A DNA stretch of 64,000 bases from Chitinophaga pinensis. Its GTDB lineage: Bacteria; Bacteroidota; Bacteroidia; Chitinophagales; CAIOSU01. Under the pieces are notes generated by a model. The model was not told the DNA's origin. It searched no databases and saw only the letters and a program-made list of their open reading frames with translations. This document shows positions 51,452-60,777 of this stretch, one piece after another (the stretch's first letter is position 1; each line of letters starts with the position of its first letter). The position numbers and the translations under genes were made by a program. The stretch lies in the NCBI GenBank assembly GCA_945901065.1, contig CAMDKI010000004.1, forward strand, positions 267,830 through 331,829. Direction: 5' to 3'.

Positions 51452-54271
51452 ATGAAGGCTAAAACTACATTGGGGGAGAAACATTGGTGGATGGTGGCTC
51501 TTGTTTTAGGGTTATTTGCCTTTGCATTGTATGCCAACACCATTCCAAATAGCTATGCTATGGATGATGAGTTGGTTACCCGTAACCACCCGCTTACCAG
51601 CCAAGGCATAAAAGCCATTCCAAAGATATTTACTTCGTATTATTACGATAACAACATTGGTAATTACTATGAGTATAGGCCAGTAGTGCTTACCAGTTTT
51701 GCCATTGAGCACTCTCTATTTGGCGATAATGCCCACATAAGTCATGCTGTAAATACACTCTTGTATAGCATATTGTGTATGGTATTATTCTTCGTTATTC
51801 GCTCTTTTAAACCCGATATAAACTTTTTGTATCCGGCATTAGCTACTATTATTTTTGCAGCGCATCCACTACACACTGAGGTTGTTGCTAGCATTAAAAA
51901 CCGAGATGAGATGTTTAGCTTCTTGTTTGGTATTTTGGCTATGTTTTGGGGCTTAAAGTATGCTAGAAAGGGCACAATAGTTGAATACGTGTTGTTCATC
52001 TTTTTTATCCTACTCTCCGTTATGTCTAAGCGTTCGGTGCTTAGCTACACTATAATAATCCCATTAGCAGCGTGTTGGTTTTCGCAAGCTAGTTTGGTAA
52101 GGCTTGTCTCTATTTCCTTCCCGTTAATGCTGATTGTGCTGTTCTTTTCGCCAATTTACGAGCAGTATATCAACTCGCTTATTATTGGGGGTATTATTGG
52201 CTTCCCAATAGTCATTTGGGTACTACGTACCGCAATGACTGAAGGTTGGGGCACTATTGCCAGCAAGACAAAATTGGCATTTACTAGCATTACCGCTAAC
52301 CCAACCGAAGAGGTTCTAAAAGCAAAGAGCACGGCGCAACAGTCAGTGCCTTGGCTATCCATAGCAGCACTGTTATTGCTAACTGCGGGTTCATTACTTG
52401 CGCTTTATCTAGACTTAAGGGTGCTCATGTATATCTGCCTTTCGTTGGTATTTTTGGCTACTTTCCTACTCAAATCCGATTATAAGGGTTATCCTGTGGT
52501 GGCCATACTGCTTGTTGTAGGGTTAATAGCCGCCAATTTTCAATTTACCATTATTGCCTACAGTATAGTAGGATTAATGGTCGGCGCATTTTTCTTTGGC
52601 GGTTTGCCATCGGCGGCCCGAGTGATAGCCCCAGTGGTAGCCATTGTGGTTGCTGCTGCTTACTTGTTCGGCACGCTCAAAATCGGCGACTCTTTTATCG
52701 ATATAGTAGTTCTAATAGCCATTGTAACAGCACACCATTTTATCAAGAACAAACGTATAATGCCCGCACTGCTATTGGCCATGGGTATTATGAAACTAAT
52801 TGCCGAGCCCCAATACCAGGTTATTTGGATAATGAACTTGGTGGGCGCAGTTTATCTTTTTATCCAACCAAGAGTTAAGCACCCAATGGCTTTTTTCACT
52901 GGCTTAGCCGCCGCGGGCCTAGTTACGGTATTTGTGCTGGTAATCTTCCCTTTTCAGCCAGTTAACCCTATTTATGAGCAAAACTTAGGTGCATATTACG
53001 AGAGTCTTCCCGACCCATATGGCGATGGTGAAAAAACAGTAACCAATGTAGTTCCAGGTGCGGGTAGAGAAGTTGATTTTATTGAGAATCCGCTGGTAAA
53101 GGAAAAGAAGTTTGCTACACGTTTAGGAACGGCGTCAAAGGTAATGGGCTATTACACATACTTAATGATAGCTCCAGTGCAGCTCAGATTTTACTATGGT
53201 TTCAATCAAATAGAAATAGTTGGGCTTACCAACCCAATAGCTATTGTTTGCCTAATTTCATTCTTGGGCTTATTGGTGCTTGCTATTTGGCTGTATAAGC
53301 GCGATGCAATGCTAAGCTTTGCCTTACTTTACTTGTTTTTTGGCTTGGTGTTTATTTCTAATCTTGGGGTATTGCTCACGGGTATTGTTGCCGAACGTTT
53401 AGCATTTGGCACTTCATTAGGTTATTGCCTCCTGCTGGCTTGGGGATTGATTAGGCTATTTAAAGTTGATGTTTATGGCTTTGTAAACTGGAAGCAGTTA
53501 AAACCTGCTTTACTAATTGTAGTAGTGGTTATAGTTGGCTTGTACGGCACTCGAACAATAATAAGAAACACCAATTGGAAGGATAAACTGACGCTATACA
53601 CCCATGATGCCAACATGTCGCCCAACTCGGCAAAAGTACAACAGATGCTTGGCAATGAGTACTTAAATATGGGTATCAGAGATGAGGTTAACCAAACCAA
53701 ACATTTTGCGCAGGCCGAAAAATACTTAAAAAAATCGCTTGAGGTTAACCCTAGGTTTCACTCTGCGCTGCTCGATTTGGGTCACCTTTACAGCTTAAAA
53801 GAAGACTGTAGCAATGCTGTTATTTACTTAGAACGGTTTATTGCTGTATCGCCTCCGCCGCCACTAGTGCTGTTTCATTATGCTATTTGTTTGGATATGG
53901 TTGGCCGGTATACCGAAGCATTGACCTATTATGAGCGCTATATTGCCGCCGATCCGTATTACACCGCCGGGTATTCTAACCTTAGTTATCTTTATTTTAG
54001 GTTGGGTAAAATAGATAAGGCATTGGAAGTATGCAAAAGCGCTATTGCCCTTATGCCTAATGAACCTGATGCATATATCAATGTGGGTAAAGTTTATCTG
54101 GAGTCAAACCAACCTTTAGAGTCTATTCCTTATTTTGAAAAGGCATATGCATTAAACCCCAATGATTTGAATATGGTGCTGCAATTGTGGGACCTTCATA
54201 CACAAATCGGCGACCCCGCGCGTGGGCAATTCATGAAGGAGCGGGCTATTGCATTGGGGCATAAATTTTAA
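51452..54271 (+). CDS. TMTC-like GT-C protein with C-terminal TPR repeats
   Basis: A 939-residue membrane protein. Residues 15-700 hold about 15 helices with large loops. The first loop has the acidic motif SYAMDDELV expected at a GT-C active site, followed by YYEYRPVV and HPLHTEVVASIKNRDE, a pattern shared with TMTC (DUF1736) O-mannosyltransferases. From about residue 730 to the end there are about five tetratricopeptide repeats (YLKKSLEVNPRFHSALLDLGHLY and so on). Such enzymes transfer a sugar from a polyprenyl-phosphate donor to protein; here it may glycosylate secreted proteins or a glycan. Its own promoter separates it from the upstream cluster. Confidence 0.85.
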   Translation: MKAKTTLGEKHWWMVALVLGLFAFALYANTIPNSYAMDDELVTRNHPLTSQGIKAIPKIFTSYYYDNNIGNYYEYRPVVLTSFAIEHSLFGDNAHISHAVNTLLYSILCMVLFFVIRSFKPDINFLYPALATIIFAAHPLHTEVVASIKNRDEMFSFLFGILAMFWGLKYARKGTIVEYVLFIFFILLSVMSKRSVLSYTIIIPLAACWFSQASLVRLVSISFPLMLIVLFFSPIYEQYINSLIIGGIIGFPIVIWVLRTAMTEGWGTIASKTKLAFTSITANPTEEVLKAKSTAQQSVPWLSIAALLLLTAGSLLALYLDLRVLMYICLSLVFLATFLLKSDYKGYPVVAILLVVGLIAANFQFTIIAYSIVGLMVGAFFFGGLPSAARVIAPVVAIVVAAAYLFGTLKIGDSFIDIVVLIAIVTAHHFIKNKRIMPALLLAMGIMKLIAEPQYQVIWIMNLVGAVYLFIQPRVKHPMAFFTGLAAAGLVTVFVLVIFPFQPVNPIYEQNLGAYYESLPDPYGDGEKTVTNVVPGAGREVDFIENPLVKEKKFATRLGTASKVMGYYTYLMIAPVQLRFYYGFNQIEIVGLTNPIAIVCLISFLGLLVLAIWLYKRDAMLSFALLYLFFGLVFISNLGVLLTGIVAERLAFGTSLGYCLLLAWGLIRLFKVDVYGFVNWKQLKPALLIVVVVIVGLYGTRTIIRNTNWKDKLTLYTHDANMSPNSAKVQQMLGNEYLNMGIRDEVNQTKHFAQAEKYLKKSLEVNPRFHSALLDLGHLYSLKEDCSNAVIYLERFIAVSPPPPLVLFHYAICLDMVGRYTEALTYYERYIAADPYYTAGYSNLSYLYFRLGKIDKALEVCKSAIALMPNEPDAYINVGKVYLESNQPLESIPYFEKAYALNPNDLNMVLQLWDLHTQIGDPARGQFMKERAIALGHKF

Positions 54272-54383
54272 AATACAACCATTAATATACTGGTAATCAA
54301 TACCAATGCAACCTTTTGGTTGCTGTCGGCATCTTATGTAAGTTAGTATTATTTATTGTGGATGTAGTTTAGGCTCTAAACAA

Positions 54384-54416
54384 GAAAGGCTGCCCATTAC
54401 ACGCGGGCAGCCTTTC
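54384..54416. terminator. Bidirectional terminator between converging genes
   Basis: A perfect 12-pair stem (GAAAGGCTGCCC with GGGCAGCCTTTC) around a nine-base loop. It lies between the end of the TMTC-like gene and the end of the convergent secreted-protein gene. Pyrimidine/T-rich sequence follows on both strands, so it can serve both. Confidence 0.85.
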
Positions 54417-54450
54417 CTGTTTTGTTGGTATTGCCAGTTTAAGAGCAGGA

Positions 54451-55092
54451 TTACTTTATCACCAAACCATTTAACAAGGCTTCCATTTGCTTTTTCAATT
54501 GCTTGAATAGCGACGTCATAGTATAGGCGTGAAACTGCCAAGTGCCGCTGCTGTTAGAGTAGTAATAAGAATAATAGGTAGCATTTATACCCTCAATGTT
54601 TCCTTCCATTTGCATCAAGGCCACTTTGTTTCCGTTTACCATTCTATATTCCCTGCTTATTACCTTAAAATTTGGGGCACTCGATTGTGCGTTTTCAAGA
54701 GCAATTTCTAACAACGATTCTACTGGTATTTCCACTTTTTCGTAAATCATGATGCCATAAGCCACCTTTCCGTTCATTTCAAGGGCCAGTTCGGCGTCAT
54801 CATTGTATTTACTGGGGTTTGCTTTTACCCATATTGATGGGTCGTACCATATTTCGTAAATACCTTTTCCGCCCGAAAGAAATTTTGTTGAGGCAGCAGG
54901 TTTGGTAAACTTGGTATCGTTAAGCAATATCTTATCTATGTTTGCGCTCGAAGAGTATTTGTCTTGATATACCCAAGTGCCATCATCATTCAATAACACG
55001 GTATCACCAACAGTTGTTATGGCCTTGGTTTGAGCATGCGCCGACAAACCAATGGCAAGAAATAAAATCGCAATTAGGAATAACCTCATCAT
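54451..55092 (-). CDS. Hypothetical secreted protein
   Basis: A 213-residue exported protein with a signal peptide ending AHAQ. The mature N-terminus carries GDTVLLNDDGTWVY, a strand-turn pattern seen in several small Bacteroidota periplasmic proteins. The rest has alternating strands and a C-terminal amphipathic helix (LFKQLKKQMEALLNGL). I do not recognise the family. It is transcribed alone, facing the bidirectional terminator. Confidence 0.75.
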   Translation of the reverse strand: MMRLFLIAILFLAIGLSAHAQTKAITTVGDTVLLNDDGTWVYQDKYSSSANIDKILLNDTKFTKPAASTKFLSGGKGIYEIWYDPSIWVKANPSKYNDDAELALEMNGKVAYGIMIYEKVEIPVESLLEIALENAQSSAPNFKVISREYRMVNGNKVALMQMEGNIEGINATYYSYYYSNSSGTWQFHAYTMTSLFKQLKKQMEALLNGLVIK

Positions 55093-55224
55093 CTTTTTTT
55101 ATAGAAGTAAAATTGACTCAAAATAATAAGAACCCAACAACAGACATGTCACTTTTTTGGGGTAGTAAGGAATATTAACGTAAATAGCCAGTCTATTAAT
55201 CGGGTAAGTTAGTCGATGGAGCAC

Positions 55225-55253
55225 TTTGGTTTGTGCCAAATGCTTTATTTTCG
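55225..55253 (+). promoter_or_regulatory. Candidate promoter of the M16 peptidase operon
   Basis: TTTG (55225-55228) and TATTTTCG (55246-55253, seven of eight matches to TAnnTTTG) are 17 bases apart, 28 bases before the ATG at 55282. Confidence 0.4.
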
Positions 55254-55281
55254 AGGTGTTAAAAACTAAACAACGAGCATT

Positions 55282-56646
55282 ATGAATAAATTAAGTTCAA
55301 CGGTGGTTGCTTTGCTTATCGCAACTGGGGTATTTGCCCAGCAAAAGCTTCCATCTAATTTCTTCTTTACCACGCTTGAAAATGGCTTACAGGTTTTGGT
55401 TATAGAAGACAACTCAGTACCTCTTGCTACTGTAGAAATATGTGTGCACAACGGGGCCTATTGCGAAAGCCCCGAGTACAATGGTCTGTCGCACTTGTAC
55501 GAGCATATGTTTTTTAAGGCAAACAAAGACATTCCATCGCAGGAGGCTTTTATGAAACGAATACAGGAGCTTGGCATATCATTTAATGGCACCACCTCAA
55601 CTGAGCGAGTAAACTATTTTATAACCTTGGGCAATGCCAAACTAAACGAAGGCTTGCAGTTTATGAACTCGGCTATACGCTATCCTTTGTTTTTGGAAGA
55701 GGAAATGAAAAAGGAAAACCCAGTAGTAGATGGTGAGTTTCAACGAAACGAATCGAACCCGGTATTTTTCTTATTAAAGGATATGGACCACCGCTTATGG
55801 GGCGATTTATACAGCCGTAAAAACACTATCGGCGACCATGATATTATTATGACTGCTACGCCCGAGAAAATGCGCATCATACAAGAAAAATATTACTATC
55901 CTAATAACTCTATTATTGTAATTGCCGGAGACGTAAACCACGAAACCGTTTTAAAGCAAGTAACTGAGATTTACGGTGATTGGAAACCATCTGATTTTGA
56001 CCCTTTTGAAAAGTACCCTATACCTACTTTTGAGCCATTGAAAGGAAATCAATATTTTGTAACTGAAAACGACAATGCCCAAGTGCCTATTATTTTACGT
56101 AGCTACTTTGGCCCCGATACCCGTGGCGATATAGCCGCTACCTATGCCGCCGACGTGTTTTCGTTTATACTAAGCCAAAAGTCGTCTAAGTTGCAACAAG
56201 ACTTGGTTGATAAAGGATTGGCATTGCAAGTACAAGTAAGTTACTCTACCCAAAAGTATGTTGGCCCGATACAAATATTCTTGGTGCCTAACCCCACAAA
56301 GGTTAAAGAAGCGTACCAGGTATTGCAGCAGCACATTGAAATGTGGGATCAAGACGACTACTTTACCGATGAGCAGCTAGAAACCGCCAAAACCATGTTG
56401 GCTATTCAAGATGCTTACAGCAAAGAAAGTACTTCCGACTTTGTATCAACACTTACTTATTGGTGGTCATCAGCTTCGTTAGATTATTACACATCTTATG
56501 TTGAAAACCTACAGAAGGTAACCCGCGCCGATATTAAAGCCTATGTAAAGAACTACATTAAGGGGAAATATTATGTGGATGGCATATTGATGTCGTCAAA
56601 ATTGAAAGAGAATACTGGTATAACAAGCTTTGAAGACATACGCTAA
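55282..56646 (+). CDS. M16 zinc peptidase, catalytic (H) subunit
   Basis: A 454-residue exported metallopeptidase with a signal peptide ending GVFAQ. The inverted zinc motif HxxEH is complete (His71, Glu74, His75), and the third ligand Glu152 lies 76 residues after His75, as the family requires. It contains two M16 domains. It should degrade peptides in the periplasm together with the next gene, which supplies the complementary R/Y subunit. The spacing between them is 13 bases. Confidence 0.95.
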   Translation: MNKLSSTVVALLIATGVFAQQKLPSNFFFTTLENGLQVLVIEDNSVPLATVEICVHNGAYCESPEYNGLSHLYEHMFFKANKDIPSQEAFMKRIQELGISFNGTTSTERVNYFITLGNAKLNEGLQFMNSAIRYPLFLEEEMKKENPVVDGEFQRNESNPVFFLLKDMDHRLWGDLYSRKNTIGDHDIIMTATPEKMRIIQEKYYYPNNSIIVIAGDVNHETVLKQVTEIYGDWKPSDFDPFEKYPIPTFEPLKGNQYFVTENDNAQVPIILRSYFGPDTRGDIAATYAADVFSFILSQKSSKLQQDLVDKGLALQVQVSYSTQKYVGPIQIFLVPNPTKVKEAYQVLQQHIEMWDQDDYFTDEQLETAKTMLAIQDAYSKESTSDFVSTLTYWWSSASLDYYTSYVENLQKVTRADIKAYVKNYIKGKYYVDGILMSSKLKENTGITSFEDIR

Positions 56647-56659
56647 ACCCTGAAGAACC

Positions 56660-57985
56660 ATGAAATTGAGTCAATATAAATCCATCGTTTTGCTGCTTGT
56701 GGCGTTATTGTCCACTGGCATGATAGCTGCCCAAACCAAAGAAATAACGGTTGATGGGTTGAAGATAATTTTGAAACAAACCCCTAAAGACGTAGTAAGC
56801 GTGCGCTTGTTTATTAAAGGCGGCACCGATAACTATACCAAAGCCAAAGAAGGGGTTGATGCGCTAACATTAAGTTTAGCTGTGCAAGGTGGAACCCGCA
56901 CCCGCGATGCAGTAACCTATGCCACCGAAGCAGAGAAAATTGGTTCCGTTTTGGGTGCAGATGCGCAACTTGAGTATAGCGAAATAAGTATGACCTGTGT
57001 GAAATTGTTTTGGGATAAAAGCTGGGATTTGTTTGCCGATGCAATTTTAAATCCAGCGTTTGATGCTAAAGAGTTTGGGCTGATCAAAGAGCAGTTTATG
57101 GCTAATGCCATGTCTTCAATTAGCGATCCAGACCAACACCTTAAAAACCTTGCGCTTAGCAATGCGTTCAAAGGCACCCAATATGAGCGTATTCCTGATG
57201 GTTCGCCAAAAGGAATTGAGAGCATTACATTGGATGATGTAAAGGCCCACTACAAAAAAATATTGGGCAAGCAACGTTGCTTTTTGGTGGTGGTAGGCAA
57301 CATTACTGAGGCTGATTTGGTTGCTAAAGTTAAAGCTACCTTGGCTAAAATGCCTTTTGGTACTGCATATAAACCTACCCCGAGAACTTTAATTACCAAA
57401 GGAGGTATTTTTATTGAAGACCGCGATATTGCTACCAATTACCTTCGTGGTATGATGAGTGCCCCAACCAAGGAAACAGCCGAAGGCGCTGTAATGCAGC
57501 TAGGTATGTCAATTTTGGGCAGTCGCTTTTTTGTAGAGTTGCGCACCAAGCGTAGTTTGTCATATGCACCTGCAGCGTTTTATTCAGGGGGTGTATTGCT
57601 GAACCCCTACAACACAATTTACATTACCACTCAAGATCCCAAACAGAGTATACAGGTAATGACCAATATAATTAATGAGATAAAGAGAAACGGATTTGAG
57701 CAAAGTGAGCTTAACGACCAAAAGCAGATGTTTCTTACTCAACACTATATGAGCCAACAAACTACTAGCGAGCAAAGCCTTACGCTTGGCATGTATGAAA
57801 TTTTAAGCTCTTGGAAACTTTCGGAGCAATTTCAGGTAGATGTAAGCAATACTACGTTAAGTGAACTAAACAAAGTGTTCGACAAATATACCAAAGCCAT
57901 ACAATGGACTTATCTTGGCAAGCAGGCTCAGGTAAAGCAAGAAGATTTTAAGCAAACCGTAGAAGAAAAGAAAAAGCCTTACTAA
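56660..57985 (+). CDS. M16 peptidase-like partner (R/Y) subunit
   Basis: A 441-residue exported protein with a signal peptide ending MIAAQ. It has the M16 fold but lacks HxxEH; the equivalent region reads GVDALTLSL. The C-terminal domain has LRTKRSLSYAPAAFYSGG, the Arg/Tyr pair that binds the substrate backbone in the partner of the catalytic subunit. With the preceding gene it forms a heterodimeric enzyme of the kind known from Sphingomonas and mitochondrial processing peptidase. Confidence 0.92.
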   Translation: MKLSQYKSIVLLLVALLSTGMIAAQTKEITVDGLKIILKQTPKDVVSVRLFIKGGTDNYTKAKEGVDALTLSLAVQGGTRTRDAVTYATEAEKIGSVLGADAQLEYSEISMTCVKLFWDKSWDLFADAILNPAFDAKEFGLIKEQFMANAMSSISDPDQHLKNLALSNAFKGTQYERIPDGSPKGIESITLDDVKAHYKKILGKQRCFLVVVGNITEADLVAKVKATLAKMPFGTAYKPTPRTLITKGGIFIEDRDIATNYLRGMMSAPTKETAEGAVMQLGMSILGSRFFVELRTKRSLSYAPAAFYSGGVLLNPYNTIYITTQDPKQSIQVMTNIINEIKRNGFEQSELNDQKQMFLTQHYMSQQTTSEQSLTLGMYEILSSWKLSEQFQVDVSNTTLSELNKVFDKYTKAIQWTYLGKQAQVKQEDFKQTVEEKKKPY

Positions 57986-58008
57986 GCGGTTAGGTTTTTG
58001 ATGAAATT

Positions 58009-58045
58009 AAAAAAGCTGTAGCCAAATAGGTTACAGCTTTTTTTT
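58009..58045. terminator. Bidirectional terminator overlapping the 3' end of the M16-like gene
   Basis: A 15-pair stem (AAAAAAGCTGTAGCC with GGTTACAGCTTTTTT, one G-U pair, five-base loop). On the plus strand it is followed by further Ts (to 58045) and ends the M16 pair. On the minus strand its right arm lies inside the last codons of the convergent M16-like gene, so the stop codon is in the stem. Confidence 0.85.
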
Positions 58046-59776
58046 GTTGAATACTGGCGATACCGAAATTTGGTAAACTTGGTTGTCGTCACCACTAATC
58101 AAAGTACCAGTACCTTTCAGCTGTTTGGCAAGCACACCATTGTTTAAAAGCAAAGCCATTAGCTTGGCTGTTCTGTATATATCAAGACGGTAAGTTTTGT
58201 CATCCGTTAAAATGCTATTAGGGTAAATGTAGAACCCTTCAAATTTCTTAAGCTCAAGCGCCAGTGAGTCGTCCTTTACATTCAACAACTCTGATTTGTG
58301 GGCCGTAGCATTAAGTGCAACTTGTAGGTCGCTATTTATGAGTAAGGTTTGTGTAAAAGCAACCAAAATAGAGTCGTCGGCAGCCGAAGCGAATTTTGCT
58401 GTGTTCTTTTGAAAATAAAATTTCACGCTATCAATACCAGTGTAAGTTGTGGCAAACTTGTTATAGTTGTAGGTTGCAGAGTCTGCATCGTTCAGTAGCA
58501 ACAGGGTTGTATAATCTTGATTGACAACATAGTCGCCTATTACCTTTGAAATTTGTTTTGCATCCACTGTGCTGATCATATCGTTAAATGTGCCAACCCA
58601 TGGTAGCGTGTTTTGCGACCAATATTGCGAAATCAGTAACATCTTTTTCGATGGGTCATTAATCAAGTTTTTATACTGTTTGATTATTTCGTTTTTAGCA
58701 ATTCCAATTTCATCTTCCAAAAAGAACTCTTTGTGACTCAACAGGAGCATCAAGGTATCGAAATTGGCATAAGCAACATGCAGGGAGTCTGTTGCAGGGG
58801 TTATATGCCATGTTAACGAAGAAGCATATTGCAATGGGTCGTAAGCGAGGCGCAATTGGGCAATTCCCAAACTATTGCAAATGCTGTCAATTCTTTTTGA
58901 TTGCAGCAGTAGTTGTTTTAAAACCAAGGTGGCTAACGAACCTTTGATATCGTATGATAGATAGGCGCCATGATACATTTTTTGGTACTTTGATGGAATA
59001 GCGTTGCCAACGCCATAAACCAACTGGCTTGATAGCTTTGGCTGCGAAAACAAGTTTGCTAACTTGGTATTGAAAAGCTCATTGGGGCACGACGACACAT
59101 AGCTCAACATTTCTTGGGTTTTACTCCATACCTTTCTAAAACTTTCGGGTCCGCTGAAGGCCAACAACGCAAACTCGATGCAATAGCTTTGCCTGTAAAG
59201 TTTTGCAACCTTATCGATAGTGATACTATCTGCCATAGGTATGGGGCCATAAAGGCTAAAAGCTGGGGCGCGATTAGTCCATTGTCTCTCAATTAAGGTT
59301 TGCTCAGCCGGATACAGTAAGGTATTCTGAATTATGGAAAACAAGGTAGCGTTTTGGGCTATTGCTGCCGCAAAGGCTATACTATCGGGTGTTTGGGCAT
59401 AATGCTGTGAAATGGCAGTTAAGGCTCGCTCAAATTGTGACGACTTAACCGTAAAACGGTAAGTACAAAGATCAAAACCAAACCGCGCATCCACTTTAAT
59501 GCTGCTGTCAAATTGTTTGAGTTGCTTTTGTATACCGTTTAAAAAGGCCGTGTGGCACACATAAGCCAAGCCATCGTTACTCTCGTCTTCAGCCATAGAA
59601 CCAAAACGAAACGCCAGCTGCATATCATATTGGTTGCTGTTCGGCAATTGCGAGTAAAACAAGTGCAGGCCATTGTTAAGGCGCTGCTGGTGCTCGTTAG
59701 GTGCAAGATATGTTTGCCCAACCGCTAATTGAGTGACAAACAAAAGAATACAGCACAAAAAGTAAATCGTTCTCAT
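58031..59776 (-). CDS. Degenerate M16-like exported protein with C-terminal OmpA-like region
   Basis: A 581-residue exported protein (signal peptide ending AVGQ). The start of the mature part, QQRLNNGLHLFYSQLPNSNQYDMQLAFRFGSMAEDESNDGLAYVCHTAF, follows the M16 N-terminal pattern closely, but the metal site reads YVCHT instead of HxxEH, so zinc binding is lost. The central 350 residues continue the M16-like architecture. The last 100 residues (FEGFYIYPNSILTDD...YRTAKLMALLLNNGVLAKQLKGTGTLIS) resemble the peptidoglycan-binding OmpA C-terminal domain. It converges with the M16 pair. I infer a structural or inhibitor-like relative of that pair; the OmpA-like assignment is tentative. Confidence 0.75.
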   Translation of the reverse strand: MRTIYFLCCILLFVTQLAVGQTYLAPNEHQQRLNNGLHLFYSQLPNSNQYDMQLAFRFGSMAEDESNDGLAYVCHTAFLNGIQKQLKQFDSSIKVDARFGFDLCTYRFTVKSSQFERALTAISQHYAQTPDSIAFAAAIAQNATLFSIIQNTLLYPAEQTLIERQWTNRAPAFSLYGPIPMADSITIDKVAKLYRQSYCIEFALLAFSGPESFRKVWSKTQEMLSYVSSCPNELFNTKLANLFSQPKLSSQLVYGVGNAIPSKYQKMYHGAYLSYDIKGSLATLVLKQLLLQSKRIDSICNSLGIAQLRLAYDPLQYASSLTWHITPATDSLHVAYANFDTLMLLLSHKEFFLEDEIGIAKNEIIKQYKNLINDPSKKMLLISQYWSQNTLPWVGTFNDMISTVDAKQISKVIGDYVVNQDYTTLLLLNDADSATYNYNKFATTYTGIDSVKFYFQKNTAKFASAADDSILVAFTQTLLINSDLQVALNATAHKSELLNVKDDSLALELKKFEGFYIYPNSILTDDKTYRLDIYRTAKLMALLLNNGVLAKQLKGTGTLISGDDNQVYQISVSPVFNKKKL

Positions 59777-59823
59777 ACAAATACAAAGGTAAGGTTAAAT
59801 GCACAGCAACAACGAATGGACTG

Positions 59824-60609
59824 CTACCAATAATATAGTTGCAGGTGCTGCGGCTGTCTTATTTCTTTCCTAAAAAACACCATGCCCATTCTATAGAAAT
59901 CAAGGCTTAAGGTTACTTCCGGCCTGGCTATAATGTTCTGCCAAGCCTCTTGCATTTCGGCGCTCCAGTTAATGTCATCAAAAACCAGAATAGTATCGTT
60001 GTGCGCATATGGCAAAATACTTTCGTAGTAGCTTATGGTTGATTGTTTGCGGTGGTCGCCATCAATAAAAACCAAATCTACCTTGCCTATCTTTAAAAGG
60101 GCTTCAACGAGTGTTTTATTGAAATCGCCTACTATTACTTCGCTGTTTGTTAAACCTAGCTTATCTATCATTCCATTTGCTATGGCTGCTAGTTCAGGGT
60201 TTCCTTCTAATGTTATAAACCTATTTACTGATGGGACAGAGGCCAAATATAATGCGCTAATGCCCGTTCCGGTTCCTAGCTCAAGTATATTCGCTGCGCC
60301 AAAATAGTTGGCCGTTCGCCACAATAGCTTGCCATACAAGGGAGGAATGGCAGTGGCGCGCACTTTACTAGAGACAGTGCGCAAAGCTTCATCCTTTTTA
60401 GCTCCTAGGTCAAGGGCTTGTATAGGTGCAGTGTTTCTCTTCAGATCAGCACGTAATGCTTCTATATGCATCCAAATAGTTTCCTGCTTATTGCTTCGCA
60501 ATACTTTATTGATGTATTGGAACACAAAGTCGGAATGCACATGGTAACGGCTTTTGCCGTGCCATAAATAATTCAGCAAACTTCGGGTCCTGAGTATGAT
60601 GGGCAACAA
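59824..60609 (-). CDS. Class I SAM-dependent methyltransferase
   Basis: A 261-residue methyltransferase, O-methyltransferase-like. The SAM-binding motif I is ILELGTGTGISALYLA, followed by the acidic end of strand two (ITLEGNPE), then VDLVFIDGDH and ILVFDDINW. The start is TTG at 60609 or 60606, because no ATG lies in the open frame upstream of the conserved N-terminal HVHSDFVF. An A7 run just upstream would bring an ATG at about 60645 into frame if it were one base shorter, so a sequencing or slippage error is possible. The methyl acceptor is unknown. Confidence 0.85.
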   Translation of the reverse strand: MLPIILRTRSLLNYLWHGKSRYHVHSDFVFQYINKVLRSNKQETIWMHIEALRADLKRNTAPIQALDLGAKKDEALRTVSSKVRATAIPPLYGKLLWRTANYFGAANILELGTGTGISALYLASVPSVNRFITLEGNPELAAIANGMIDKLGLTNSEVIVGDFNKTLVEALLKIGKVDLVFIDGDHRKQSTISYYESILPYAHNDTILVFDDINWSAEMQEAWQNIIARPEVTLSLDFYRMGMVFFRKEIRQPQHLQLYYW

Positions 60610-60704
60610 TTTTTTTGTTGCAAAAATAAGCTTCTGAGACCATGCACCCTAATTAAAAAACAAAAATGAGCCAACCGTCCAAACTATCGCATGATTATTA
60701 TTGT

Positions 60705-60712
60705 TAATTTTG
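60705..60712 (+). promoter_or_regulatory. -7 promoter element (TAATTTTG) of the outer-membrane barrel gene
   Basis: It matches TAnnTTTG exactly, which gives a leader of about 60 bases before the ATG at 60778. No clear -33 element. Confidence 0.4.
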
Positions 60713-60777
60713 TATACTTCCTTAAATATACTTAGGCACGGCGTTTGCTTGGTAAAAGGACACCGCAACTAGACCAG

